From G963662265 sp963668545 (GTDB lineage Bacteria; Spirochaetota; Spirochaetia; CADAEX01): 64,000 nucleotides of DNA. The DNA lies in NCBI GenBank assembly GCA_963668545.1, contig OY764868.1:2294001-2358000 (forward strand). The letters are read 5' to 3'. Below are positions 54,607-64,000 of this stretch, in pieces. Each line of letters begins with the position of its first letter. The stretch's first letter is position 1. The notes below the pieces were generated by a model that was given only the letters and a program-made list of their open reading frames with translations, was not told where the DNA came from and ran no database searches. The translations under genes and the position numbers were made by a program.

Positions 54607-56322
54607 ATGGGAGCAAAGCAAAAAACAGGAGCAGAGGTTCTGATAGATCTGATCCAGCAGGAGGGTACTGAATATATATTCGGATATCCGGGCGGCAATG
54701 CCATACCTATGTTTGATGCACTGATTGATTCATCTATCAAGCTTATCCTCTCAAGACATGAACAGGGAGCTACCCATATGGCGGACGGGTATGCAAGGGC
54801 AACAGGCAAACCTGGAGTTGTCCTTGTAACATCAGGACCGGGGGCTACAAACACCATAACAGGTATACTGACAGCTCAGATGGATTCAGTACCTATGATT
54901 ATTATCTGCGGTCAGTCCAATACAACAAATCTTGGCCTTGATGCATTTCAGGAGGCAGATGTCTCAGGAATCTCTTTTCCGGTTGTAAAGCATTCCTACC
55001 TTGTAAAAAGTCCGGAAGAACTTCCGAGAATAGTCAGGGAAGCATACCACATATCGCAGACAGGCAGACCGGGTCCGGTGCTTATTGACCTGCCCAAGGA
55101 TGTCTCCAGTAAACTTATAGATACAGATCTTCCTTCATCTTTTGACCTTTCAGGCTATTCAGTTCCGGATGAACTGGATAATGATAAAATAGACCAGGCT
55201 GCAGATTACCTTTCAAAGGCACGAAGACCTGTTCTTCTTGTCGGACATGGGGCATTAATTTCAAATGCGTCAAAAGCTGTTACAATACTTGCTGAAAAAA
55301 TGCAGATTCCGGTAGTGAACACTCTTCTCGGCAAGGGTTGCTTCCCGGAAAACCATGATCTGAACCTCGGAATGCCGGGGATGCACGGGACAGCTTATGC
55401 AAACAAGGCACTGGTTGAGTGCGATCTTATCATGTCTATCGGCTCTAGGTGGGATGACAGAATTGTAGGAAAGGTTGATGAGTTCTGCCCAATGGCTACA
55501 AAAATACATATTGATATCGACCCTGCTGAAATTGACAAGATTGTACAGGTTGACCTGGGGATTGTAGGGGATGCAAAAAAAATAATTGAGGCTATCACTG
55601 TAAAGGCTAAAAAAGGCAACACTTCCGACTGGCTGAAAGAAGTGGAAAAACTTAAAAAGAAATTCCCCCTCAAATACAGAAAAGAGGGAAAACTCAAGGC
55701 ACAGCATGTCATTGATGAACTCTACAAGCTTACTGAAGGCAAGGCAATTGTAGCAACAGATGTTGGACAGCATCAGATGTGGGCAGCCCAGTTCTTTAAA
55801 ACCAACTATCCAAACAGCTTTATCTCATCAGGGGGAGCGGGAACAATGGGATTCGGTTTTCCGGCAGCCATAGGAGCTCAGATAGCACAGCCGGATAAAA
55901 CTGTAATAGCTATAGTGGGAGACGGAGGTTTCCAGATGACACAGGCAGAACTTGCAACAGCAGCACTCCACAAGCTTCCTGTAAAAATAATTGTCATCAA
56001 CAACAAGTATCTCGGCATGGTAAGGCAGTGGCAGAATATGTTTTATGATAACAGGCTTTCAGGAGTAGACCTTGAAGGAAATCCCAATTTCGTGCAGCTT
56101 GCCAAAAGCTACGGAATAAAAGGATTTATGATAAAACGGAGCGCAGATGTGAAAAAAACACTGAAAGCTGCATTAAGCTACAATGACGGGCCGTGTCTCG
56201 TGGATATTGAGGTTGAAAAAGAGGATAATGTTTTCCCCATGGTCCCGGCAGGCGCTCCTCTGACAGCAATGCTGCTTGAAGCACCAAAAGTAAAACTTGA
56301 AAAACCAACAGGGGGTGCATGA
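54607..56322 (+). CDS. ilvB: Acetolactate synthase large subunit
   Basis: 571 residues from ATG 54607 with GAGG upstream. The TPP-binding Glu lies in LSRHEQGATHMADGYARATGKPGV, the FAD/mid domain has SIGSRWDDRIVGK, and the TPP motif is VGDGGFQMTQAELATAA with NNKYLGMVRQWQ. It condenses two pyruvates or pyruvate and 2-oxobutyrate for valine, leucine and isoleucine synthesis. Its stop overlaps the ilvN start (ATGA). Confidence 0.96.
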   Translation: MGAKQKTGAEVLIDLIQQEGTEYIFGYPGGNAIPMFDALIDSSIKLILSRHEQGATHMADGYARATGKPGVVLVTSGPGATNTITGILTAQMDSVPMIIICGQSNTTNLGLDAFQEADVSGISFPVVKHSYLVKSPEELPRIVREAYHISQTGRPGPVLIDLPKDVSSKLIDTDLPSSFDLSGYSVPDELDNDKIDQAADYLSKARRPVLLVGHGALISNASKAVTILAEKMQIPVVNTLLGKGCFPENHDLNLGMPGMHGTAYANKALVECDLIMSIGSRWDDRIVGKVDEFCPMATKIHIDIDPAEIDKIVQVDLGIVGDAKKIIEAITVKAKKGNTSDWLKEVEKLKKKFPLKYRKEGKLKAQHVIDELYKLTEGKAIVATDVGQHQMWAAQFFKTNYPNSFISSGGAGTMGFGFPAAIGAQIAQPDKTVIAIVGDGGFQMTQAELATAALHKLPVKIIVINNKYLGMVRQWQNMFYDNRLSGVDLEGNPNFVQLAKSYGIKGFMIKRSADVKKTLKAALSYNDGPCLVDIEVEKEDNVFPMVPAGAPLTAMLLEAPKVKLEKPTGGA

Positions 56323-56831
56323 TAATGGACAACAATCAGATGGAAAAACACACAATAAGCCTTCTCGTAAGCAATAAACCGGGTGTACTGATAAGAATAG
56401 CCCTTGTTTTTGCAAGAAGGGGATACAATATAGACAGCCTTGTAGTATCTGAAGGCAATGATCCTGCTTTTTCCCGTATGACAATAGCAGCTACAGGGGA
56501 AAAAAAGATTCTTGACCAGATTATCAAGCAGCTCAACAAACTTGTTGATGTTGTAAAAGCAATAGACAATACAGGCATGAATATTATCGAAAGGGAACTT
56601 GCTCTTTTAAAGATAAAATGCCTGCCTGAATCAAGGCTTGAGGTATTTCAGCTGATTGAGGCATTCAAGGGGCTGATAGTTGATATAAGCGACACTACTG
56701 TTTCCTTTGAGGTTTCAGGCAAATCGGAAAAGATTGAAGCTGTTAAAAGAACATTTTCCCCTTTCGGGATTGTTGAAATTGTGAGAACAGGAAAAACCCT
56801 GATCGCAAGGGGGGAAAACACAACAACTTAG
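56319..56831 (+). CDS. ilvN: Acetolactate synthase small (regulatory) subunit
   Basis: 170 residues from ATG 56319; ATG 56325 is an equally possible start. The N-terminal ACT domain (HTISLLVSNKPGVLIRIALVFARRGYNIDSL) binds valine for feedback inhibition, and the C-terminal domain (ELALLKIKC...FGIVEIVRTGKTLIARG) is complete. Coupled to ilvB. Confidence 0.96.
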   Translation: MIMDNNQMEKHTISLLVSNKPGVLIRIALVFARRGYNIDSLVVSEGNDPAFSRMTIAATGEKKILDQIIKQLNKLVDVVKAIDNTGMNIIERELALLKIKCLPESRLEVFQLIEAFKGLIVDISDTTVSFEVSGKSEKIEAVKRTFSPFGIVEIVRTGKTLIARGENTTT

Positions 56832-56910
56832 CAGAAACCACACATTAATCCGCTCAGATGTATTTCACTGGGTCTGTTAATAAAAATACCGTGCAGATTT
56901 TCCGGACAAA

Positions 56911-58629
56911 TTATATCCGCAGGGAATTACTTATACCGGAATTTCTGCATATGTTTCTTGACATGGCTGTTTCAAGGGTATCCTCATCAGAATATATTAT
57001 TATTTTTTTCTTTGCCCTTGTAACAGCTGTGTAAAGGATTTCCCTTGTGAGTATCCTTTCCGAAAAACTGTCCATAATCACATAAACATTGTCAAATTCG
57101 CTTCCCTGGCTCTTGTGAACTGTCTGTGCATATGAAACTGTCCAGTCACTTAACATTGAAACAGGAATATATTTAAGATCCCCGGCACCTGTTTTAAAAA
57201 CAGCATAATATATACCGTCTTTAAATGAAACAATACCTCTGTCACCGTTGAAAATCATGTTTTTATAATCATTTTTCAGAACCATAATCGGCATGTTCTC
57301 ATAATACGGCACATTCAGGAAACCGCATGCTTCCCTGATTTTCCGGTTGATACTGTCCATCCCGAAAGGGCCCCTGTTTGTCATGGTCAAAACGCCGTTT
57401 TTTTCAATAATATCGAAAAAGGACAAGCCTTTTATATCCTCCGTATAGACAGGAATCAGGTCACTGTAAAGGCTTTTTTCATCAAGGGGCTTTACTGTTA
57501 TAAAACTGCCCTCACCTCTGATTTCCCTGGCTGAAAAACGGTTTTCCCTGATCCGAAGGGCAATCCCGGCAATATCCTTTCCCGCCCTTTTCATCCTCTC
57601 GAGCCTTACTACACTGCCTGAAAGAAGATGGGAACTTTCATCTGTTCCTGAAGTGAGATCAGCAAAGACAGCCCCTGCTTCCACAGAGGGGAGCTGATCC
57701 GCATCTCCGGCCATAATCAGGGTGGTTCCTGGGGAGAGGGATTCAAAGAGAGCTTTCATCATCTTAAGATCAATCATTGAACTTTCATCTGCGATAACAG
57801 CATCATATGGAAGATAATGACCTTTCCCGTATCTGCCTCTCTCTGAAGCCAGGCGAAGAAGCCTGTGAAGTGTCCGGGGTTTTTCAACTTCATCCCCCAG
57901 CCTCTCCTTTTCCAGGAGTTCCTCGATTCTGTTTGCAGCACGGCCTGTCGGTGCACACAGGGCAATTGACATTTTACGGCCGCATTGTCTCCCTTTTTCC
58001 ATCAGCGCCTTTACTATGGAAACAACAGCAGTTGTTTTTCCTGTTCCCGGACCTCCTGTAAGTATCATGAAAGGGATAAGAAGCGACTTTACAACAGCCT
58101 CTTTCTGCTTCTCTTCAAAGACAAAACCGGAACTTTTCTCAACTGATTCGGCAATATCACTTGCTTTCTCAGGACTTATTTCCTTCATGGAAGAATCTGC
58201 AGAAGATTGTATAAAACTCTTTATAAGCCCAACAGTATCTCTCTCCATTGTGAAAAGCTTCTCAGAGCTTATGCTTTTTCCCGAGTCAAGTATAATAAAG
58301 GGTGCCCTGAAAAGTGAGAACTGATCCCTGAATACATCAGGATATTTTTTTATAACTTTTCCAATACTTCCGCAGTTGTCAAGAAGCATATCTGTCACAG
58401 GGGAAAACTGTTTTATATTGAGGGCGAAGTATTTTTCAAGTTCCTGTTTTACAGTATCAAGACTGATCCTTATATGCCCTTCGTCAAGAAGAAGTGAAAA
58501 GGTCAATACAGTCAGAATAAAATCAGCATCATCAATTCTGTAGTTCTCAGACAGGAAAGAGGCTGTCATCAGATGGCTGAAGTTAAAAACCTTCCCGGCC
58601 TCACTCAGTATGTATTTTGCATCAGCCAT
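56911..58629 (-). CDS. recD: Exonuclease V alpha subunit RecD
   Basis: 572 residues from ATG 58629, nine bases after GAGG within the recB end. The N-terminal helical domain is followed by the SF1B helicase core with Walker A LTGGPGTGKTTA, the Walker B VIADESSMIDLKMMK, GDADQLPSVEAGAVFADL, and the C-terminal SYAQTVHKSQGSEFDNVYV and YTAVTRAKKKI. The 5'-3' motor of RecBCD. Overlaps recB by eight bases. Confidence 0.95.
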   Translation of the reverse strand: MADAKYILSEAGKVFNFSHLMTASFLSENYRIDDADFILTVLTFSLLLDEGHIRISLDTVKQELEKYFALNIKQFSPVTDMLLDNCGSIGKVIKKYPDVFRDQFSLFRAPFIILDSGKSISSEKLFTMERDTVGLIKSFIQSSADSSMKEISPEKASDIAESVEKSSGFVFEEKQKEAVVKSLLIPFMILTGGPGTGKTTAVVSIVKALMEKGRQCGRKMSIALCAPTGRAANRIEELLEKERLGDEVEKPRTLHRLLRLASERGRYGKGHYLPYDAVIADESSMIDLKMMKALFESLSPGTTLIMAGDADQLPSVEAGAVFADLTSGTDESSHLLSGSVVRLERMKRAGKDIAGIALRIRENRFSAREIRGEGSFITVKPLDEKSLYSDLIPVYTEDIKGLSFFDIIEKNGVLTMTNRGPFGMDSINRKIREACGFLNVPYYENMPIMVLKNDYKNMIFNGDRGIVSFKDGIYYAVFKTGAGDLKYIPVSMLSDWTVSYAQTVHKSQGSEFDNVYVIMDSFSERILTREILYTAVTRAKKKIIIYSDEDTLETAMSRNICRNSGISNSLRI

Positions 58630-61600
58630 TATCATTATCCTCAAAAAAAACTTCAGAAAACCTGGCAATTTCCCCTGCATCTGGGGCTGAAAAAAAGACT
58701 CCCCTGTCTGCTTCCAGGCAGTCCATTCCCCTCAGAAAAAAATAATAACAGCCGCCTATTGCACCTGCTGCTTCACTCAGGGAGATCCCTTCCCTGACAG
58801 AAATTATTCTTGCAAGAGCAGTCATATACAGTTTCATCTGCAGGTAATAATTATGTTCTGCCATGGCATCTTCAAGTTTTTTCCCTGTATAATCCTCTTT
58901 CCTGTTTCCCAGATAGTTTGTTTTCCAGTCTGCTATATAATAAAGATCATCATGCATAAACAGTAAATCAATAAACCCCCTGATATAGCCTTCATCAAGT
59001 ACAAGCGAAGGGAGGTTCAGAAGACTGACGCCCCTTCCCTCTTTTACTTTAAGAAGGAATTCAAGTTCATGTATTCTCACCCTTTCATGAAGCATCCCCG
59101 GACTAAGCATTACTTTTCCCCCCGGAACTGTAAATTTCCCGTGAAGTGTCCTGTAAAGAAGGTCCATGATAAAAGGAAGAGCTTGTTTTATCCTGTCATG
59201 GGGGAGAAACTGTCTTGCCGTGTTTCCGGCAAATTCCGAAAGCTCCTCATCCTCACGCATCTTATTACTGTCAGAAAATGAAAGAACCCTGCTGTAATCA
59301 GCTTTCTCGAGAAGAGTATGCATGAGATTGCCGAACTGAGGACCTTTCAGTATTTCCTTTTCTTCCGCCCCTTCCAGTTCCGGGAATGCGTCTGAACCTC
59401 CTGGCAATTCTGAAGGCATGTCCTCCCAAGAGGTTTCAGCACTTGAAATTTCATCATCCCCGGGGCTGTTCTCACCGGGAACAGATGCCTGAAAATAGCG
59501 CTCCTCTGATAATCCGGAAGAGGTCTTCCTTACTATACTGCTGTAACTTGTCACAGAAATATTTTTACCTCTTGCAGCTTCTTCAGCTTTCAGGAATACG
59601 AGGTCTTTCCCTCTTTCATCCTCTTCAGAACCCGATTCGCTGAAATCAGGGATGAAAAGAGGTTCCTGAACATTGTCTTTTACAGATTCATGGATTTCAT
59701 CATTTATATGGAAGCATATGCTGTCATTGTATTTCCGCCTTACAATATTGTAGATTTTTTCTGTAATAACAGGTGTTATCTTTTTCAGGGAAAGTTTGGG
59801 TGGAGGTTCTGTTTTTATAAGGGGAATTACAGGGGCAATGCCGTCATCTTTCAGCTCTTCTGATAATTCATCAAACACTATTGAGCCGTACAGTGAAGCA
59901 AGGTAATTGAGACCTGAAAACCTCAGAAGAGGAAGATAAAGCTTCTGCTCTGCCCTGGTAAATGCAACATAATAAAGTCTCTTTCTCTCCTCCCACTGTT
60001 CACAGTAATGCCTCATCCTGTTAATACTCTGTCTGACAAGATCAATATTTCTTCTCCCTTTCCCTATAAATTCATAAAATTCAGTATCATATCCGGGGAG
60101 TCTCCCCCCCTTCATTCCTCCACCGAAAAAGACTACAGGGAACTCAAGACCCTTGCTTTTATGCATTGTCATTATCCTCACCGACCTGTCATCTCTTTCA
60201 AGGCGTGTAACTTTTTCCTCTTCATGCTCGGCCCCTTCCATTACAGAGACAAGATAGGAAATAAGCTCTGAAGTGTTTTCCCTTCCCGACCTGTTTCTGC
60301 CTTCAAGGAGTTCTCCTATATGTTCTAAATTTGTAAGCCTTCTTTCCCCCCCGACTTCAATTATTCTTCTTATCAGATACGGTGTACCGGACATAGATCC
60401 TTTTATATGAAAAAGGTTTTTACCCCCTTTGATTCTTTCGAGAACATATGAAAAATTTCCCGTATCGGTAAGCTCCTTCCATTCAAGAAACACAGCAGAT
60501 ATTTTTTCAAATTCCGTATCATCAAGAGGTGACGGAAGCTCGGAAAGCTGGTAATCGAAAAGAGGAGAAATAAGTGTTTTAATAATCTTCCCCCTGTCAA
60601 ACGGGGATGAAACAGCAGAGAGAAAATCCAGCATGGAGTATATTTCATCACTTTCAAAAAGGTCTGTCTCCCCGTCATATACTGCAGGTATATTAAGAGA
60701 GACAAGAGTGCTGTACATGTTTCTGCAGTCATCATTGGACTCAAGAAGTATGCAGATATCAGAAGCACTGACAGAACCGGACTCAAGCAGTTTTTTGATT
60801 TCTGCAGAAAAAACCTGTTCAAGCAGTATTCTGACATCCTCCGATGCAGGTACTGATTCATTATCAACAGCAAGAAATTCAACTCCCCCCTTTTCAAGAA
60901 GTTTCTCCTTGTCCTCCTGATAATCTGCAGGAGAAAAATCAATGCCGTGCCCCCCCCCGGAATTCGCCGAGAAAACATTTTCAAACATTCTGTTGAGTGC
61001 TTTCACGACCCGTTTTTCAGAGCGGTAGTTCTTCTCAAGAATGTAGCTTGCTCCTGAGTCCCTGATCTTGTCAACAGCCCTGAAATAAACTTCAACATCA
61101 GCTCCCCTGAAACGGTATATCGACTGCTTGGGATCGCCTATCAGGACAATTTTCCTGTTTCCAGATAAAAACAGGGAACTGAATATCTCCCACTGAAGTC
61201 TGTCTGTATCCTGAAACTCATCTATAAGAACAAGACTGTACCTTCTTCCGAGTTCTCTCCTGAATTCCTCCCCCTTTCTGCCTCTGGCAGTAACTGCCTC
61301 ATGCATAAGTTTTATGAGATCTGAAAAATAAAGCTCGGATTTTTTCATCTTTTTCAAATAGAGATTTTCTTCAAGAATTTCAAGTGATCTTAAAATAAAT
61401 GCGGAGGATGCTATATCCTTATAGGGGAAACATCCTTTTGCAGGATCATAGGAGAACCCGTCAGGAAGATCCATAAGAGAATCAAGCGCAGCAGATAGGC
61501 AGTACTCCCTTTCATCTAGAACAGATATATCCCGCCCCTTCTCCTCAAAACCGGAGAGAGACAGTTTTCTGAAATTTTTGTATTCTGAAGCAAGAGGGCC

Positions 61601-62395
61601 TGTAAAAAGGTCATAAAGATTTTCACAGCTGCAGATCTTTTCAAGGCATTCCGAGAGATGCTGGTAGTTTTTTGCCTGAATACCCGGTTTCATTTTCCCG
61701 CAGACAGATTCAATCAGATCGGTATCTGCTTTTAAAGATTCAATCTGCCTGATATTTTCATAGATAAAGCCGCTGCCGCTTTCGAATTCACCTTTTATTT
61801 TTCTGTACAGGGCAAAAACACTTCCATCAGGATAAATTGCAGAATCTTCTGTCAGTTTATCTTTTTTAAGAAGGGAAACAAGCAGCCCGGAACATTCTTC
61901 AAAACTTTTTCTTCCTGATCTGAAAGGAATATATTCATCATCATTGTCAATATCAATCATTCTGAAATAATCCAGAACTGTTTCCCTGTAGATTTCATCT
62001 GACTCGGAAATAGTGAAATCAAAAGGAAGTCCGCTTTCGACAGGGAATGAGGAAAGGGAATTCTGACAGAATCCGTGTATGGTAAAAATCGGGGCTTCGG
62101 AAAATCCATTGAGAGCCTTTTTCAGGATACTGTATCTGCTGTATGCATTAATGTCATTTTCAGCTTCTGAAAGCTCCTTTCGTATAAGCCCCTTTATCCT
62201 TTTCTTAAGCTCTGATGCAGCCTTTTCAGTAAAAGTAACAACAAGGATTTCTTTTATACTTAATCCCTCTTCCAGTATATACCTGAGGACAAGGTGTTCA
62301 AGGCTGTATGTTTTTCCTGTACCTGCAGAGGCTTCAAGCACCATATGGGATGAAAGATCTGCTGTATCTATATCAAATACCATTCTTTCTGCCAT
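58622..62395 (-). CDS. recB: Exonuclease V beta subunit RecB
   Basis: 1257 residues. UvrD-like helicase core with Walker A EASAGTGKT, VVTFTEKAASELKKRI, LIDEFQDTDRLQWEIF, GDPKQSIYRFRGADVEVY, IMTMHKSKGLEFPVVFFGG and YVAFTRAEQKLY. The C-terminal nuclease domain has the DxK site in DLLFMHDDLYYIADWKTNYLG with the preceding Glu/His region. The 3'-5' motor and nuclease that processes double-strand breaks. Starts two bases after the recC stop. Confidence 0.96.
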   Translation of the reverse strand: MAERMVFDIDTADLSSHMVLEASAGTGKTYSLEHLVLRYILEEGLSIKEILVVTFTEKAASELKKRIKGLIRKELSEAENDINAYSRYSILKKALNGFSEAPIFTIHGFCQNSLSSFPVESGLPFDFTISESDEIYRETVLDYFRMIDIDNDDEYIPFRSGRKSFEECSGLLVSLLKKDKLTEDSAIYPDGSVFALYRKIKGEFESGSGFIYENIRQIESLKADTDLIESVCGKMKPGIQAKNYQHLSECLEKICSCENLYDLFTGPLASEYKNFRKLSLSGFEEKGRDISVLDEREYCLSAALDSLMDLPDGFSYDPAKGCFPYKDIASSAFILRSLEILEENLYLKKMKKSELYFSDLIKLMHEAVTARGRKGEEFRRELGRRYSLVLIDEFQDTDRLQWEIFSSLFLSGNRKIVLIGDPKQSIYRFRGADVEVYFRAVDKIRDSGASYILEKNYRSEKRVVKALNRMFENVFSANSGGGHGIDFSPADYQEDKEKLLEKGGVEFLAVDNESVPASEDVRILLEQVFSAEIKKLLESGSVSASDICILLESNDDCRNMYSTLVSLNIPAVYDGETDLFESDEIYSMLDFLSAVSSPFDRGKIIKTLISPLFDYQLSELPSPLDDTEFEKISAVFLEWKELTDTGNFSYVLERIKGGKNLFHIKGSMSGTPYLIRRIIEVGGERRLTNLEHIGELLEGRNRSGRENTSELISYLVSVMEGAEHEEEKVTRLERDDRSVRIMTMHKSKGLEFPVVFFGGGMKGGRLPGYDTEFYEFIGKGRRNIDLVRQSINRMRHYCEQWEERKRLYYVAFTRAEQKLYLPLLRFSGLNYLASLYGSIVFDELSEELKDDGIAPVIPLIKTEPPPKLSLKKITPVITEKIYNIVRRKYNDSICFHINDEIHESVKDNVQEPLFIPDFSESGSEEDERGKDLVFLKAEEAARGKNISVTSYSSIVRKTSSGLSEERYFQASVPGENSPGDDEISSAETSWEDMPSELPGGSDAFPELEGAEEKEILKGPQFGNLMHTLLEKADYSRVLSFSDSNKMREDEELSEFAGNTARQFLPHDRIKQALPFIMDLLYRTLHGKFTVPGGKVMLSPGMLHERVRIHELEFLLKVKEGRGVSLLNLPSLVLDEGYIRGFIDLLFMHDDLYYIADWKTNYLGNRKEDYTGKKLEDAMAEHNYYLQMKLYMTALARIISVREGISLSEAAGAIGGCYYFFLRGMDCLEADRGVFFSAPDAGEIARFSEVFFEDNDNG

Positions 62396-62397
62396 AA

Positions 62398-64000
62398 CTA
62401 GATTTCCTTTCCGCCGGATTTCAGGCAGCAGTAAAAACTGTTGTACAGCCTGAAGAAATCCTCACGCCTGTAATTCATCACTATATCTGTACCGCTGTTC
62501 AGGAATCTGCTGTCTTTGAAGTTTTTTCTGCTGTAATATTCATCTATCGAATTGAAAAAAACTTCAGAGTCTTCCATTTCACCCTTTTTCATGACAAGCT
62601 CTGCAATGCAGTGGATATCAGCTGTTACCGGCGAATTGAAGCTTTCAATATATGAAAAAGCTGCAGTTTCCAGTATATTATCAACATCACATTTTTCATC
62701 TTCAAAAACCGCTGTCAGCTGGCCGCTGCTGTCGAACACCTTCATTGCAAGCTTATTATCTCCTGTAACTTTTCTTAATATCAGATACCTGAAGAAGGGG
62801 CTTACCAGATTCCTTATTCCGGTTCTGTCATATGAAATGCAGTACCAGATGCTGCCGTTTCTCCTTAAACCCCTGATACTACCGGAAACAGCCAGAGTTC
62901 CGTTACCAGAGTCAATTAAAACAGGGCTGAAACAGATTTCCTGGCTGCTGACTGATCCTGTCTTTTCCCCGCTCAGTAATATATCAACAGGAGATGAATC
63001 AAAATAACTGTTTTCCCTGAGATTACTGACAAAAATGTCATACCTGTTTTCCATAATCATGTATTCAAAGCCTGATACACTGCTGTTGTTGAGAGTTCCC
63101 GCAGTTCTTGCATCATCTATGTATCTGCTGAAAATTCCATTTCCGTCAGCTTTGCTGCCTGTTATTTCACGGTTTATACTGCCCTCGTCTGCATAGCTGA
63201 GGGAAAAGTGTTCAGTATCTTCGTTTTCCAGCAGAGCTGTTTCGTTGATGCTGATTTCCTCCACATGTTCAAGGAAGAAACTTACAGGATATTTTAAAAA
63301 CTTTTCCATTCTGTAAATATCACTTTCAGCTTCCGGTTTGTCAGGAAGGGAGTAACCTGTATTCAGAGAAAGTGAAGATGCCCTTTTTTTTCTTTTATCC
63401 AATGCTGCAGAGGCTGCTTCATACTGAAGCCTGTCAAAGGAGATAAAATCCCTGAAACCATCCTTTTCCCTGAAATATATCTGATCATATCCATGAAGGG
63501 GGTGTACAGTAAGCAGCTCAGGAGCATTTTGACTCTCAAACATTTCCGCTATCTCTGTAACGAGAGGAGACGGTTCAAGTATCTCTCCTGTTATTATGTT
63601 TGTTCCGTTATAGGAAATGAAAAGTTTCTCCTCAGCAGACAGAATGGATTCAAGGAAGGTGAAGCAGTCTGTATTCTGTACAGAAAGGTCAATACTTCTG
63701 GGAGTCAGTGACCTGAGGTCATAATTCCTGTTCTTTTCCCTGCCCGGAAAACTGTTTTCATCCATACCCAGCAGAAACAGAACTTTAAAAGGGATTGCAC
63801 GCAGCGGTTTGAGAGATGAAAAACTTACCCCATCTGCAAGGTACTGTCCCCTGCAGTATCCGGTTTTTCCCGCAAACTCATCAACAAGGATTCTGTAGAG
63901 AGAATAGGGAACATTTTTCCCTGAAATGGATTCGGAAGTCCTGTTTTCAATCACAAGTGTATTTATCTGCCTGAAGACATTCTTCAGAAACTTCCTGTCA
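62398..64000 (-). CDS. recC: Exonuclease V gamma subunit RecC (3' part; start beyond window)
   Basis: The frame is open to the right edge, so these 533 residues are roughly the C-terminal half of RecC (family about 1000-1100). IPFKVLFLLGMDENSFPG near the visible start, with NYDLRSLTPR after it, is the conserved RecC text, and the inactive nuclease-like domain follows (GYSLPDKPEAESDIYRMEKFLKYPVSFFLEH). RecC holds the complex together and scans for Chi. The order recC-recB-recD with tiny gaps shows an operon. Confidence 0.93.
   Translation of the reverse strand, partial: DRKFLKNVFRQINTLVIENRTSESISGKNVPYSLYRILVDEFAGKTGYCRGQYLADGVSFSSLKPLRAIPFKVLFLLGMDENSFPGREKNRNYDLRSLTPRSIDLSVQNTDCFTFLESILSAEEKLFISYNGTNIITGEILEPSPLVTEIAEMFESQNAPELLTVHPLHGYDQIYFREKDGFRDFISFDRLQYEAASAALDKRKKRASSLSLNTGYSLPDKPEAESDIYRMEKFLKYPVSFFLEHVEEISINETALLENEDTEHFSLSYADEGSINREITGSKADGNGIFSRYIDDARTAGTLNNSSVSGFEYMIMENRYDIFVSNLRENSYFDSSPVDILLSGEKTGSVSSQEICFSPVLIDSGNGTLAVSGSIRGLRRNGSIWYCISYDRTGIRNLVSPFFRYLILRKVTGDNKLAMKVFDSSGQLTAVFEDEKCDVDNILETAAFSYIESFNSPVTADIHCIAELVMKKGEMEDSEVFFNSIDEYYSRKNFKDSRFLNSGTDIVMNYRREDFFRLYNSFYCCLKSGGKEI

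Noticed and set aside
58622..58680. Possible frameshift or fusion between recB and recD
   Set aside because: The overlap is only eight bases with the normal recD start, and both proteins are full length.
1..64000. tRNA, rRNA, CRISPR arrays, insertion sequences, prophage or attachment sites
   Set aside because: Reading both strands I saw none; there are no transposase or integrase genes and no regularly spaced short repeats.

Overview
The window looks like a chromosomal segment from an AT-rich, diderm, strictly fermentative anaerobe. Envelope genes (RND pump with TolC, BamA-like barrel, lipoproteins) show an outer membrane. A three-subunit bifurcating-type [FeFe] hydrogenase, superoxide reductase, ferritin, rubredoxin and a K+-dependent-type membrane pyrophosphatase point to anaerobic energy metabolism. 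The gene mix (TGS-uridine kinase fusion, seven-TM AraC regulator, PaaK-ACT pair, metPS, DUF4349 lipoproteins, Rex next to hyd) would fit a free-living spirochaete (Spirochaetota). That placement is an inference from gene content; there is no rRNA or other decisive marker here.

Layout. 1-3.2 kb: the end of an unrecognised gene, a 57-residue ORF, a membrane-embedded AraC regulator and an outer-membrane barrel. 3.2-9.9 kb: a TetR-controlled RND efflux operon, preceded by two similar operator-flanked promoters and a 17-residue hydrophobic ORF. 10.1-18.4 kb: TGS-uridine kinase, an M16 protease, and a compact clpS-clpA-aat operon encoding an N-degron pathway. 18.4-22.2 kb: an Rrf2 regulator with nifS, nifU and cyuA (sulfur and Fe-S metabolism). 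22.2-28.6 kb: apbE, phoH, three overlapping DUF4349-type envelope genes, and ACT plus PaaK. 29-36.2 kb: hppA, a DAPG-hydrolase-like enzyme, metPS, cysE, and a dfx-ftn-rub oxygen-defence operon. 36.4-47 kb: a four-gene operon of large, poorly characterised envelope proteins. 47.2-53.3 kb: the hyd operon, divergent from rex. 53.4-64 kb: HlyIII family protein, ilvBN and recC-recB-recD, the last running off the right edge.

How the parts fit. The hydrogenase (HydA, HydB, HydC, a small [2Fe-2S] protein and a HATPase) reoxidises NADH and ferredoxin, with Rex sensing NADH/NAD+. The membrane pyrophosphatase recovers energy from PPi as an ion gradient. ApbE attaches FMN to flavoproteins such as Rnf/Nqr, which are not in this window. 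NifS/NifU/Rrf2 build clusters for the many Fe-S proteins, with CyuA and CysE on cysteine breakdown and synthesis. Dfx, ferritin and rubredoxin handle oxygen stress.

The best candidates for something undescribed are: (a) the 36.4-47 kb envelope operon, with a barrel-like/transglutaminase-like/TPR fusion, a repeat-rich lipoprotein and a TonB-like linker on a beta-propeller; (b) the duplicated TetR promoters with the 17-residue ORF; (c) an RND pump lacking the usual TM4 Asp-Asp pair; (d) a DUF4349 locus where a fused protein sits next to its two separate halves.
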